DNA of 64,000 bases from contig NZ_CP047023.1 in the NCBI RefSeq assembly GCF_009796765.1, forward strand, positions 3,331,501-3,395,500, in the 5' to 3' direction. The position numbers and the translations under genes are program-made. Under the pieces are notes generated by a model that had not been told where the DNA came from, made no database searches, and saw only the letters and a list, made by a program, of their open reading frames with translations. This document shows positions 21,138 to 28,679 of this stretch, piece by piece (position 1 is the stretch's first letter; each line of letters starts with the position of its first letter). Source of the stretch: Paraglaciecola sp. L3A3 (lineage in GTDB: Bacteria > Pseudomonadota > Gammaproteobacteria > Enterobacterales > Alteromonadaceae).

Positions 21138-21242
21138 TTAATCTCCCGATCAAAATAACAAGACGATTCACAATGAATTATGTGTAATAATGAAAATAGG
21201 AATATTTAATTATGCAAAAATAAGTTAGGAGAGAAGATAATT

Positions 21243-22127
21243 ATGCAAAAAAGAGATTTAGCAGACTGCCATTTTCCGGTGTCAGATATATTTAAAAAAG
21301 TCATGACAAAAAGCGACTTTGAACCTTTCAAATTATCTTCCGAGCAAGTAGAACATTTCCATGAATTTGGGTATCTGACCAATGTTAAAATATTTGAAGA
21401 AGAACAAGTCGATATTTTACGTCAAGAATTAACTGAAATAGCCGATCCTTCACACCCAAAACATGATTTGTTTTATGAATTTCATAATAATCAATCTACC
21501 GATCCAGACACAGTATTATTCCACTCTCTTGGCCACTGGCGAATGACGCCTGGATTTCATGATGCCTTATGGAACCCTGCCTTTACCCAAGCAGCCAGTC
21601 AATTACTCGGTGATAAATCAGTGCGTTTTTGGCACGATCAATTATTTTGCAAACCTGCAAATCATGGTGGAGTCGTGGCTTGGCATCAGGATTACTCCTA
21701 TTGGATCAGGACAATCCCTATGCAACATTTGACTTGTTGGATTGGTTTAGATAACGCCACAACTGAAAATGGTTGTTTAAATTACATACCTGGCAGCCAC
21801 AAATGGGGATTATTAAAAAGATTAGAGCTAGGTGGAGAAATGGAAGCTATTTTTGAACAGCTGACAGAGGAACAACAAGCGCAAATCAAACCCGTTCCTA
21901 TGGAATTAAAAAAAGGTCATGCCTGTTTTCATCATCCTTTGATGTTACATGGTTCTTTCGAAAACAAATCACAGCATAGTCGAAGAGCTCTAGTTCTAAA
22001 CGTATTTGCAGATGGCACACAAAGTAATAGCGACGACGTTATGTTAAGAGGAACCAATATTAACATTCCTAAAGGACAAAAAATGGACGGCAAGTTTTTC
22101 CCACTTTTATATCAAGCTAATAACTAA
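21243..22127 (+). CDS. Phytanoyl-CoA dioxygenase (PhyH) family oxygenase
   Basis: 294 residues, a non-haem Fe(II)/2-oxoglutarate dioxygenase. The metal triad is visible as H148 and D150 in AWHQDYSYW and H236 in PLMLHGSFENKS. R247/R248 is placed to bind 2-oxoglutarate. A strong Shine-Dalgarno (TTAGGAGAGAAG) precedes the ATG. PhyH proteins hydroxylate lipids, osmolytes or secondary metabolites; which one here cannot be said. The gene stands alone. Confidence 0.88.
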   Translation: MQKRDLADCHFPVSDIFKKVMTKSDFEPFKLSSEQVEHFHEFGYLTNVKIFEEEQVDILRQELTEIADPSHPKHDLFYEFHNNQSTDPDTVLFHSLGHWRMTPGFHDALWNPAFTQAASQLLGDKSVRFWHDQLFCKPANHGGVVAWHQDYSYWIRTIPMQHLTCWIGLDNATTENGCLNYIPGSHKWGLLKRLELGGEMEAIFEQLTEEQQAQIKPVPMELKKGHACFHHPLMLHGSFENKSQHSRRALVLNVFADGTQSNSDDVMLRGTNINIPKGQKMDGKFFPLLYQANN

Positions 22128-22279
22128 ACATATCAAGTTAATTTAACGGCAACATATTTCCCACTCAAAATCTATTTTGGGTGGGATTGAAGTACCCTCT
22201 CTATTTACTCATCATCTAATTTATTCCCGCGACATATTCAGTTATTCTACTCTGATGAACTTTACTCTGGAGATAGGTT

Positions 22280-23131
22280 ATCAAATATTATTCCACCACA
22301 GCCTTAGCCAAACGTCTCGAACTCGCCCCTAAGTATTTATTCGCAAAACTTGTCGAAGTGAATTACATAGTACGAGAATCTGACAAATGGCAACTAACAG
22401 CAAAAGGCAGGTTAGCCGGTGGCAGAATAAAAAGTTCGGTAAAATTGGGAGATTACATAGAGTGGCCTAGCGACTTTGATTTGAGCAAACTCCCTTGTCA
22501 GCAAACACCTGATACTCCCATTGCCATGGTAAGTTGCACAAAATTAGGTAAAGAGATAGGACTTACCGCGAATAAATTAAATCTTCTATTTTCAGAACTT
22601 GGTTGGATTAATAAAAGTGTTAAAGGCTGGATCACAACTGAACAAGGTATTCGTCAAGGTGCACAACAAAAAGAAGATGCTAAGACGGGTATTCCTTATG
22701 TTATCTGGCCTGAAAATATCATTGAATCAAAATTATTGATAAGTTCAATCCAAGCAGTGACAGATTTAAACACTCTCAGTTCAGCTGGTTTAGAACAAGG
22801 TTATACCACTCTAGATGGCCATTTTGTTCGCTCAAAAGCAGAGGTATTAATAGACAATTGGTTGTATTTAGCTGAAGTCGTTCATGCTTACGGAAGAAAA
22901 CTGCCCATTGAAGAACAAGCCTATACTCAGTTTTATCTTATCTCAGGCAATATTTATATAGAATATTGGCCAGATATTGACGAGTTAAAACATCAAGCAC
23001 AAAAAGCCAAAAGATTAGCTTTATACCAAAAATACGGATTAAAAATCATCCAACTCAATGACCAAGATATTCAAAATATAGATGAGGTCTTACCCCGCTT
23101 ATTATTAAAACTTGGGGTGCAAGCCTATTAA
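22280..23131 (+). CDS. Conserved protein with possible nuclease-like C-terminal domain; apparent AUC start
   Basis: The longest frame from a usual start codon begins at GTG 22358. Protein-like sequence continues upstream in frame (IKYYSTTALAKRLELAPKYLFAKLVE) back to a TAG at 22274. The only position with a good Shine-Dalgarno is an ATC at 22280, seven bases after GGAG. I therefore place the start there (283 residues). The N-terminal region looks like a small winged helix with LTAKGRLAGG. The C-terminal part (RSKAEVLIDNWLY ... QFYLISGNIYIEYWP ... LKIIQLNDQDI) recalls PD-(D/E)XK-like nucleases, but a Gln stands where the first Asp is expected. Function unknown. Confidence 0.6.
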   Translation: MKYYSTTALAKRLELAPKYLFAKLVEVNYIVRESDKWQLTAKGRLAGGRIKSSVKLGDYIEWPSDFDLSKLPCQQTPDTPIAMVSCTKLGKEIGLTANKLNLLFSELGWINKSVKGWITTEQGIRQGAQQKEDAKTGIPYVIWPENIIESKLLISSIQAVTDLNTLSSAGLEQGYTTLDGHFVRSKAEVLIDNWLYLAEVVHAYGRKLPIEEQAYTQFYLISGNIYIEYWPDIDELKHQAQKAKRLALYQKYGLKIIQLNDQDIQNIDEVLPRLLLKLGVQAY

Positions 23132-23172
23132 CTCGATAATACCTGACACTTAAGGATCAATAATGCAAATAC

Positions 23173-23210
23173 ACCAGCTCAAGGAAGACTTTGAGCTGGT
23201 TTGACTTTTT
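23173..23210 (+). terminator. Intrinsic terminator after the nuclease-like gene
   Basis: ACCAGCTCAA / TTGAGCTGGT, a 10-bp stem with 8-base loop (23173-23200), followed by TTGACTTTTT. It separates this plus-strand gene from the minus-strand stress protein. Confidence 0.8.
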
Positions 23211-23221
23211 GTTTAAAATTT

Positions 23222-23617
23222 TTATATTTTAATCAAGGTAACATCACATGTGGCATAGTTAACGACACTGTTTGCGGTAGAGCCAAGCAGTGCTTTAAGG
23301 CCTCTTTTAGAGTGAGTACCGATCATGATTAAATCAACATCTTTTTTCTTAGCCAAAGTGCAAATATGTTCGTAAGGTTTGCCTACTTTCACGAAGCGAT
23401 TTTTTTTAGGAACCGAATACTTGGCGCACAACTCTTCCATTTTAGGAATAACATCTTCCATCAATTCTTTTTGATAATCTTTTGGCAACATATTCTGAGG
23501 AATAACATTAATAACAAATAACTTAGCATTGCATAATTTGGCAAGCCCAGCTGCTTTTGCCAGCACCTCTTCCCCTTCTTTTGATGCTTCGATTGGACAC
23601 AGAATAGTTTGGTACAT
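23222..23617 (-). CDS. Universal stress protein, UspA family
   Basis: 131 residues from the ATG at 23617, which has AAAGGAG six bases upstream; the reading frame opens six codons earlier without support. The family frame is clear: YQTILCPIEASKEGEEVLAKAAGLA at the N-terminus and the ATP-binding GTHSKRGLKALLGSTANSVV at the C-terminus (G-2x-G-9x-G-S/T pattern). Usp proteins are cytoplasmic and accumulate during growth arrest and stress. Single gene. Confidence 0.93.
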   Translation of the reverse strand: MYQTILCPIEASKEGEEVLAKAAGLAKLCNAKLFVINVIPQNMLPKDYQKELMEDVIPKMEELCAKYSVPKKNRFVKVGKPYEHICTLAKKKDVDLIMIGTHSKRGLKALLGSTANSVVNYATCDVTLIKI

Positions 23618-23835
23618 GCACAGCTCCTTTAACACTTCATTGATTCAGTAAAATAAATTCTATTTATTTTAATAGACAAAAGCTATATAAGTTCCCACTT
23701 TATACAGAGCTCCACCACGATTCAAGTTAATCTAAACAACAATTGTTAAGCCACTAAAAAGCAAAATAATAAAAGTAAAATGAAGATCAAATATTGTAGT
23801 TCCTAATGGTTATCTAAAGAGTAACAACCCATTAT

Positions 23836-24684
23836 TTATGCTTTATTTTGAATATACATTTTACGATACATACCCGGCGCTATATCTAGGGATTTTTTAA
23901 ATCGTTTGGAAAAATTAAATACATCGCTATAACCCACCTGTTCACCTATTTGTTCTAGGGTCCAATCTGTATGAGTTAATAAATATTTAGCTCGTTCCAT
24001 CCTTAAAAAAATTAAATGCTGCACTGGACTTCGACCAAATTCAGTTTGAAACAATCTATGTAAATGAGGACTAGAATAGTGAGCAATATCGGCCATCGCC
24101 TCAACAGTCCAATTATAATGTAATCGTTTTTCCAGCTCTTGCTGCAATTGCCAAATGCGCTGGGATTCTTGGGAGCGAGTAGACACAGGACTTAAACTAG
24201 TATTGATATAACTTTCTAACTGAGAAAAAACAGACTTACGCAATAAAGGCTGTGGCTCATAATAAATCAAACTGAGTGAATGATAAATTTGTTGGGTGAT
24301 TTCACAAAATTCCACATCAGGACGGCCTTTAATTACCCTGTCCCATTGATGCCCCTGCTCTATATGGAACCAAACAATATCTAGATAAGCAGCTGTTAAC
24401 TCCATAATAAAAGGTTGGCCAGCTGGCAAGGTAACGAGATGGCAGCTGTTAATGTTTTTTTGACCAGATTCAGTGGTTAATTCCAACTCCCCTCCCACGA
24501 CATAAATAATGGCATGCCATTCAGGGTTTGAGCGGGCAACTTTATAATTACCGGTTAAATTTGAGGCCCCAGAAATTGAACAAGCTAAACGTTTTAGTTC
24601 TGGAGTTTTGTCACATTCAACAAATCTTTCATCACATTCAGGACCAATTTCTAATATATCTGGCCATTCACTATTTTTCGACAT
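23836..24684 (-). CDS. AraC-family transcriptional regulator
   Basis: 282 residues. A cupin-like ligand domain occupies about 30-130 (HAIIYVVGGELEL, VTLPAGQPFIMEL). The C-terminal AraC double helix-turn-helix is at about 180-278 (WTVEAMADIAHYSSPHLHRLFQTEFG, then LEQIGEQVGYSDVFNFSKRFKK). It is divergent from the SemiSWEET gene, with about 120 bases between. Together with the nearby sugar porter it probably controls uptake of a sugar. The inducer is unknown. Confidence 0.92.
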   Translation of the reverse strand: MSKNSEWPDILEIGPECDERFVECDKTPELKRLACSISGASNLTGNYKVARSNPEWHAIIYVVGGELELTTESGQKNINSCHLVTLPAGQPFIMELTAAYLDIVWFHIEQGHQWDRVIKGRPDVEFCEITQQIYHSLSLIYYEPQPLLRKSVFSQLESYINTSLSPVSTRSQESQRIWQLQQELEKRLHYNWTVEAMADIAHYSSPHLHRLFQTEFGRSPVQHLIFLRMERAKYLLTHTDWTLEQIGEQVGYSDVFNFSKRFKKSLDIAPGMYRKMYIQNKA

Positions 24685-24804
24685 TTTATTAACACTCTTA
24701 CCAACAATGATAGTAATGGATAAAAAACATGATAGCTTACCCCATAATCAACAATCAACTAAGTCCGTAAACTTGCCTGCAATCATTACCCAGAGGAGAA
24801 TTTT

Positions 24805-25089
24805 ATGACAACTATTGAAATATTAGGTTTTACATCAGCGTTTTTAACCACGTTTTCGTTTCTTCCTCAAGCAATACAGGTAATAAAAACTAAAGAGACC
24901 GAGTCTTTATCTTTAGCTATGTACAGTATATTTACCCTAGGTGTTGCTTGTTGGTTAGTCTATGGTCTCGTTAAACAGGACAGTGCGATGATAGTAGCGA
25001 ACATGATCACGTTAGTTTTATCATCTTGTATATTATTTATAAAAATTTTTAATGATATGAAAATTAAACGCGCTAGATTATTAGAATAA
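24805..25089 (+). CDS. SemiSWEET sugar transporter (MtN3/PQ-loop)
   Basis: 94 residues with three membrane helices (about 5-25, 37-57, 62-82), a single triple-helix bundle that works as a dimer. The PQ motif is in FSFLPQAIQVIKTKETESLS. A good ribosome site (AGAGGAG) precedes the ATG. SemiSWEETs let sugars equilibrate across the inner membrane. It lies between an AraC regulator and an esterase/MFS pair, which suggests a role in the same sugar's use. Confidence 0.88.
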   Translation: MTTIEILGFTSAFLTTFSFLPQAIQVIKTKETESLSLAMYSIFTLGVACWLVYGLVKQDSAMIVANMITLVLSSCILFIKIFNDMKIKRARLLE

Positions 25090-25170
25090 TAACATTGATA
25101 AAATGAATAGACGGGGCACTTAAAAAAGACTCCGGTCTATTCTTTTAACCAACAAATTACAGTTAAGTTA

Positions 25171-26022
25171 TTAAAAGACAGGTTGTTGCTGATATAACCA
25201 TTTTACTGCCTCCACAAACTCCTTGCCCCACAAAGCTTCGTTGTGCTCTCCCCCCGCTACTCTCTTAAAAAGCATATTTTGTCTAGGGTGGCCTTGTTGT
25301 TTAAGTTGACGTTGCATTGTGTCACTGTCGGCAATCATCCCGTTGCCTTCATTATCGCCAAACATCACATATAATCTGGCATCTAATTTAGCTTTGTTAA
25401 ATTGACTAAAAACATAAACGTCTTGTGAATACCAATATGAAGGTGAAAATATTCCAGCTTTGCTAAACACCTGCGGGTATTTGTGCACCGCATAATGTGA
25501 GATCAAACCACCCATATCGCTACCCAATATGGCGGTATTAAGACGGTCGGATTTGCTACGAAAGTTAGTGTCTATATACGGTTTAACCACATCTACAATA
25601 AAGTCCATGTATTGTTTTCCCTGAGCTTCTCCAAACCTCTCATTTGTCCAAGGTGATAACTCATTCATACGGTGTTCGCTGCTGTTATCAATACCTACCA
25701 CAATAAACTCTATGCCTTCATCTGCGGCAAGCTGATTAAGTGATTCATCAATACCCCATTCCCCAGCATAAGCGGTAAGGTCATCGAATAGGTTCTGCCC
25801 ATCGTGCATATATATAACCGGATAAGATTTTTCTGTTATGTCGTAACTAGGAGGTAAATATAAACGTACTGTTCTTTGCCTATCTAAGCCTGGCATGACA
25901 AATTGATAAGGTAGCACCTGTACATTTTTACTGGCGCTAGCTTGCTTTACTGGCTCACTACAAGCACTCAGGAAACAAGCAACAAACAAAATATAAAAAA
26001 CAGAATATAAAGAGTATCTCAT
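25171..26022 (-). CDS. Esterase-like lipoprotein (COG2819/putative esterase) with altered nucleophile
   Basis: 283 residues. The N-terminal lipobox LSAC puts the lipid on C21, so it is anchored in the envelope. The body matches the enterochelin esterase/esterase D-like family: VRLYLPPSY, YPVIYMHDGQNLFD, IDESLNQL, and the C-terminal GGEHNEALWG with H260. The nucleophile elbow, usually GSSMGG, reads GSDMGG, so Asp169 replaces the catalytic serine. It may be inactive or work differently. Divergent from the sugar porter gene. A role in deacylating sugars would fit the context, but the substitution argues for caution. Confidence 0.8.
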   Translation of the reverse strand: MRYSLYSVFYILFVACFLSACSEPVKQASASKNVQVLPYQFVMPGLDRQRTVRLYLPPSYDITEKSYPVIYMHDGQNLFDDLTAYAGEWGIDESLNQLAADEGIEFIVVGIDNSSEHRMNELSPWTNERFGEAQGKQYMDFIVDVVKPYIDTNFRSKSDRLNTAILGSDMGGLISHYAVHKYPQVFSKAGIFSPSYWYSQDVYVFSQFNKAKLDARLYVMFGDNEGNGMIADSDTMQRQLKQQGHPRQNMLFKRVAGGEHNEALWGKEFVEAVKWLYQQQPVF

Positions 26023-26264
26023 AATGGCGGAATAGATGATTGAATGGGTACAAAAGTGAACTCTATCAAACCTAAATTTAGCTTTTTTATCAAGGCATAT
26101 TTGCCCTGAATAAATAAATGGGTTCTACAAACAACAAATTCGCAGAGGATTAATCACATTAGCACTGTATATTTTTAACAATTAACATTATGATAACCTC
26201 AATAAATCGATTAGCTCATAAAGCTAAGTATTAATATTGTTAACTAAAAATTTGGTAGTAACAC

Positions 26265-27839
26265 ATGTCTTCACCCACTAGAAATGCCTTTTTATATGCT
26301 TTAATTGTCGCCTTTGGCGGTTTTGTTTTTGGACTCGATATAGTGCTTATTTCGGGCACAATCAAAGCCATCACCACAGAATTTGGTTTAAGTGCCTTGG
26401 AAGTCGGTTCTATTGTCTCAGGTCCCGGTTGGGGCGCTCTAGTTGGTTTAATTTGTACCAGCTATTTTGCCGACAAATTTGGTCGTAAAAACACGACTAT
26501 AGTGATTGCCGCTTTATACACCTTATCTGCTATTGGTTCTGCCTATGCACCCAGCGCCACGTTCTTATTCTGGGCAAGGTTTATGGGCGGGCTAGCATTC
26601 GCATCCTTGTCACTCGCTTCTATGTATATAGGTGAAATTGCACCAGCTAAATCTCGTGGTAAATTAGTGGGATTAAATCAACTGAATATCGTAATAGGCA
26701 TTTTTGTCGCACAAATTTTAAACTACTACATAGTTAATACCACCGAACAAGGAGCTGAATGGGCGACAAGTATTGGTCTTAATGCAGAAACGGCATGGCG
26801 CTGGATGTTAGGTGCAGAAATTATTCCCGCATTATTATGGTTTGCTGCTTTATTTATTGTGCCTGAAAGTCCACGTTGGTTAGCGTTAAATGGCCAAAAT
26901 GACAAAGCCAAAGCGTCTCTCAGAAAAATTACTGAGCCAGAAGATTTAGATAAAGAAATCAATGAAATTGTCCACAGTTTAGATGACACAGATCACCACA
27001 CTTTGTCATTACCGCAACAACTAAAATTACTGTTTTCTTCGAAGATGAGACTCGCCTTAATCATAGGTGTAGTAATCACTATCATCCAACCAATGACAGG
27101 TATGAATGCTGTACTGGCTTATATGCCAACCATTTTTGCCCAACTTGGTGGCAGTGAAAGTTCTGCTTTTGGACAAACCATGATGGTAGGTGGTATTGGC
27201 TTATTCTTTACAGTATTAGCTTTAGTGTTTATCGATAAATTAGGCCGTCGTCCTATTTTATTAGGTGGCTTAAGCTGGGCAATTCTTAGTTTGGGCATAG
27301 TCACTTTAGGCTTTTTTAATGCCACATATATGATCACACCTGAAACATTACTGTCGTTAAAAGACATAACAGATTTCAATCTATTACAACCTCTCGTCAA
27401 TGTAGAGTTTGCTTCTGATGTGGACTTTAAACACGCTATTGAAAATCTAATCGGCCGTGAAAGTTTAGTTAAGTATGAAAGTGATATCATGACAGCGGCA
27501 ACCTCTATCAATGGCTTTATGGTGTTACTGGGTATTATTAGTTTCCAATGTGCTTATAACTTCTCACTAGGTCCAGTAGTGTGGATTTTATTATCTGAAG
27601 TGTTCACCACTAAGGTACGTGCGGTAGCGATCCCATTATGTGGCTTTGTGGCAAGTGTATTTGGCGGCATAATCGTGCCCTTGTTCTTCCCTTGGCAATT
27701 AGAAAATATGGGCGCCGTATCGACTTTTTCTGTTTATCTAATTTGTTGTTTTGTTGGGTTAATCTTTGCCTTTAAGGTGATCCCAGAAACCAAAAACAAA
27801 AGCATTGAACAAATTGAAATTGAACTGGCTGGTAAATAA
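26265..27839 (+). CDS. Sugar porter MFS transporter
   Basis: 524 residues with about 12 membrane helices. Sugar porter marks are FGFLDIVLISG-like GLDIVLISGT after TM1, ADKFGRKN between TM2 and TM3, the PESPRWL motif after TM6, DKLGRRP between TM8 and TM9, and PETKNKS after TM12. An insertion of about 60 residues lies between TM9 and TM10, as in XylE/AraE-like members with long loops. It should import a monosaccharide with protons. Divergent from the esterase-like gene; it ends at a strong terminator. Confidence 0.92.
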   Translation: MSSPTRNAFLYALIVAFGGFVFGLDIVLISGTIKAITTEFGLSALEVGSIVSGPGWGALVGLICTSYFADKFGRKNTTIVIAALYTLSAIGSAYAPSATFLFWARFMGGLAFASLSLASMYIGEIAPAKSRGKLVGLNQLNIVIGIFVAQILNYYIVNTTEQGAEWATSIGLNAETAWRWMLGAEIIPALLWFAALFIVPESPRWLALNGQNDKAKASLRKITEPEDLDKEINEIVHSLDDTDHHTLSLPQQLKLLFSSKMRLALIIGVVITIIQPMTGMNAVLAYMPTIFAQLGGSESSAFGQTMMVGGIGLFFTVLALVFIDKLGRRPILLGGLSWAILSLGIVTLGFFNATYMITPETLLSLKDITDFNLLQPLVNVEFASDVDFKHAIENLIGRESLVKYESDIMTAATSINGFMVLLGIISFQCAYNFSLGPVVWILLSEVFTTKVRAVAIPLCGFVASVFGGIIVPLFFPWQLENMGAVSTFSVYLICCFVGLIFAFKVIPETKNKSIEQIEIELAGK

Positions 27840-27858
27840 CAGCTAACCTAGGCTTTAC

Positions 27859-27897
27859 TTCCAAGTAGCCAGCACATTGGCTACTTGGAATTATCTT
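27859..27897 (+). terminator. Terminator of the sugar porter gene
   Basis: TTCCAAGTAGCC / GGCTACTTGGAA, a perfect 12-bp stem with 8-base loop at 27859-27890, followed by TTATCTT. It lies 20 bases after the stop. Confidence 0.75.
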
Positions 27898-28010
27898 CCT
27901 TTCCTGCAATATCATTCCCTATGCAATTTAAACAAATATAAATTCTCTATATGGCGAAACTAATAAACTGTTATTATGTGCCCATATTAAGTGACACCTA
28001 AGGCATTAAA

Positions 28011-28283
28011 ATGAAAATCCTGATCAGAAACCTAGACCGAGAAACCACTGAAGAAGAGCTTAAAGCAGCTTTTGTAACCTTTGGTGCGGTGCAATCTTGT
28101 GCCATAGTGAAAGACAAAAGCAGTGGCTTATCCAAAGGTTTTGGCTTTGTAGAAATGCCTAAACCTGGTGATGCTAAAGTGGCGGTTAAAACCCTAAATG
28201 ACTCTATGTTGGGCGCCAATAAAATTCGCGTTAAATACGCTCAAGATAAACCTGAAGCCACGGCAGATACAGACAAAGCTTAA
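28011..28283 (+). CDS. RNA-binding protein with one RRM domain
   Basis: 90 residues, almost all RRM. RNP2 is KILIRNL (2-8) and RNP1 is KGFGFVEM (42-49). Short stand-alone RRM proteins of this type are common in marine gammaproteobacteria and cyanobacteria, often linked to cold response; the role here is not shown. Single gene. Confidence 0.92.
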   Translation: MKILIRNLDRETTEEELKAAFVTFGAVQSCAIVKDKSSGLSKGFGFVEMPKPGDAKVAVKTLNDSMLGANKIRVKYAQDKPEATADTDKA

Positions 28284-28399
28284 TTATCCTGAATACTGAA
28301 TAAGTCTAACCTCTCAATAACGCTCTTTTTGTTCCTAGCTATAGTCGATAAGAACGGCTTTAGCCAATGCCTCAGGTTACTCATAGTGTCAACCTGAGG
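28284..28399. repeat. Solo end of the MITE-like element found at 44201, plus hairpin
   Basis: 28284-28304 matches the left terminal repeat at 44201-44221 except for one or two bases (TCCTGAATACTGAATAAG), and similarity continues to CTCTTTTTGT-CCTAGC at about 28340. No matching right end follows. A 9-bp hairpin CCTCAGGTT/AACCTGAGG lies at 28370-28399. The repeat begins at the stop of the RRM gene and could serve as its terminator. Confidence 0.6.
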
Positions 28400-28444
28400 T
28401 ATGTAAAAACATAGAGGCTTGCTAATCAAGTAAAAATATATGTG

Positions 28445-28648
28445 TTATAAATCAAAACCTCGAGTTTTGAGCAGTTCCAAAACCTCTCCGTGTCCATGCA
28501 CATAAGAAGATAAACGAACTTTTTTACCCGATTTAAAGCTAAGGGTATACCAGTACATTAAAGCATTAAACTTAGCCGAAATAAGGTTATCCCAGTCCTC
28601 TTTTTTAGCGCCTGTCCAAGTTATTAAAAACTCTCTTGGGGGAGATTT
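28445..28648 (-). pseudogene. C-terminal remnant of a broken gene
   Basis: A 67-codon open stretch on the minus strand, ending in TAA at 28445. It has good protein character (WTGAKKEDWDNLISAKFNAL, YTLSFKSGKKVRLSSYVHG, LELLKTRGFDL). There is an in-frame stop at 28649-28651, no start codon except an internal Met, and no ribosome site. It looks like the end of a longer protein whose front was lost, probably when the sulfatase segment was joined 30 bases away. Family not recognised. Confidence 0.55.
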
Positions 28649-28679
28649 TTAATATGGATGGCTTGTTAAGGTGTTATGA

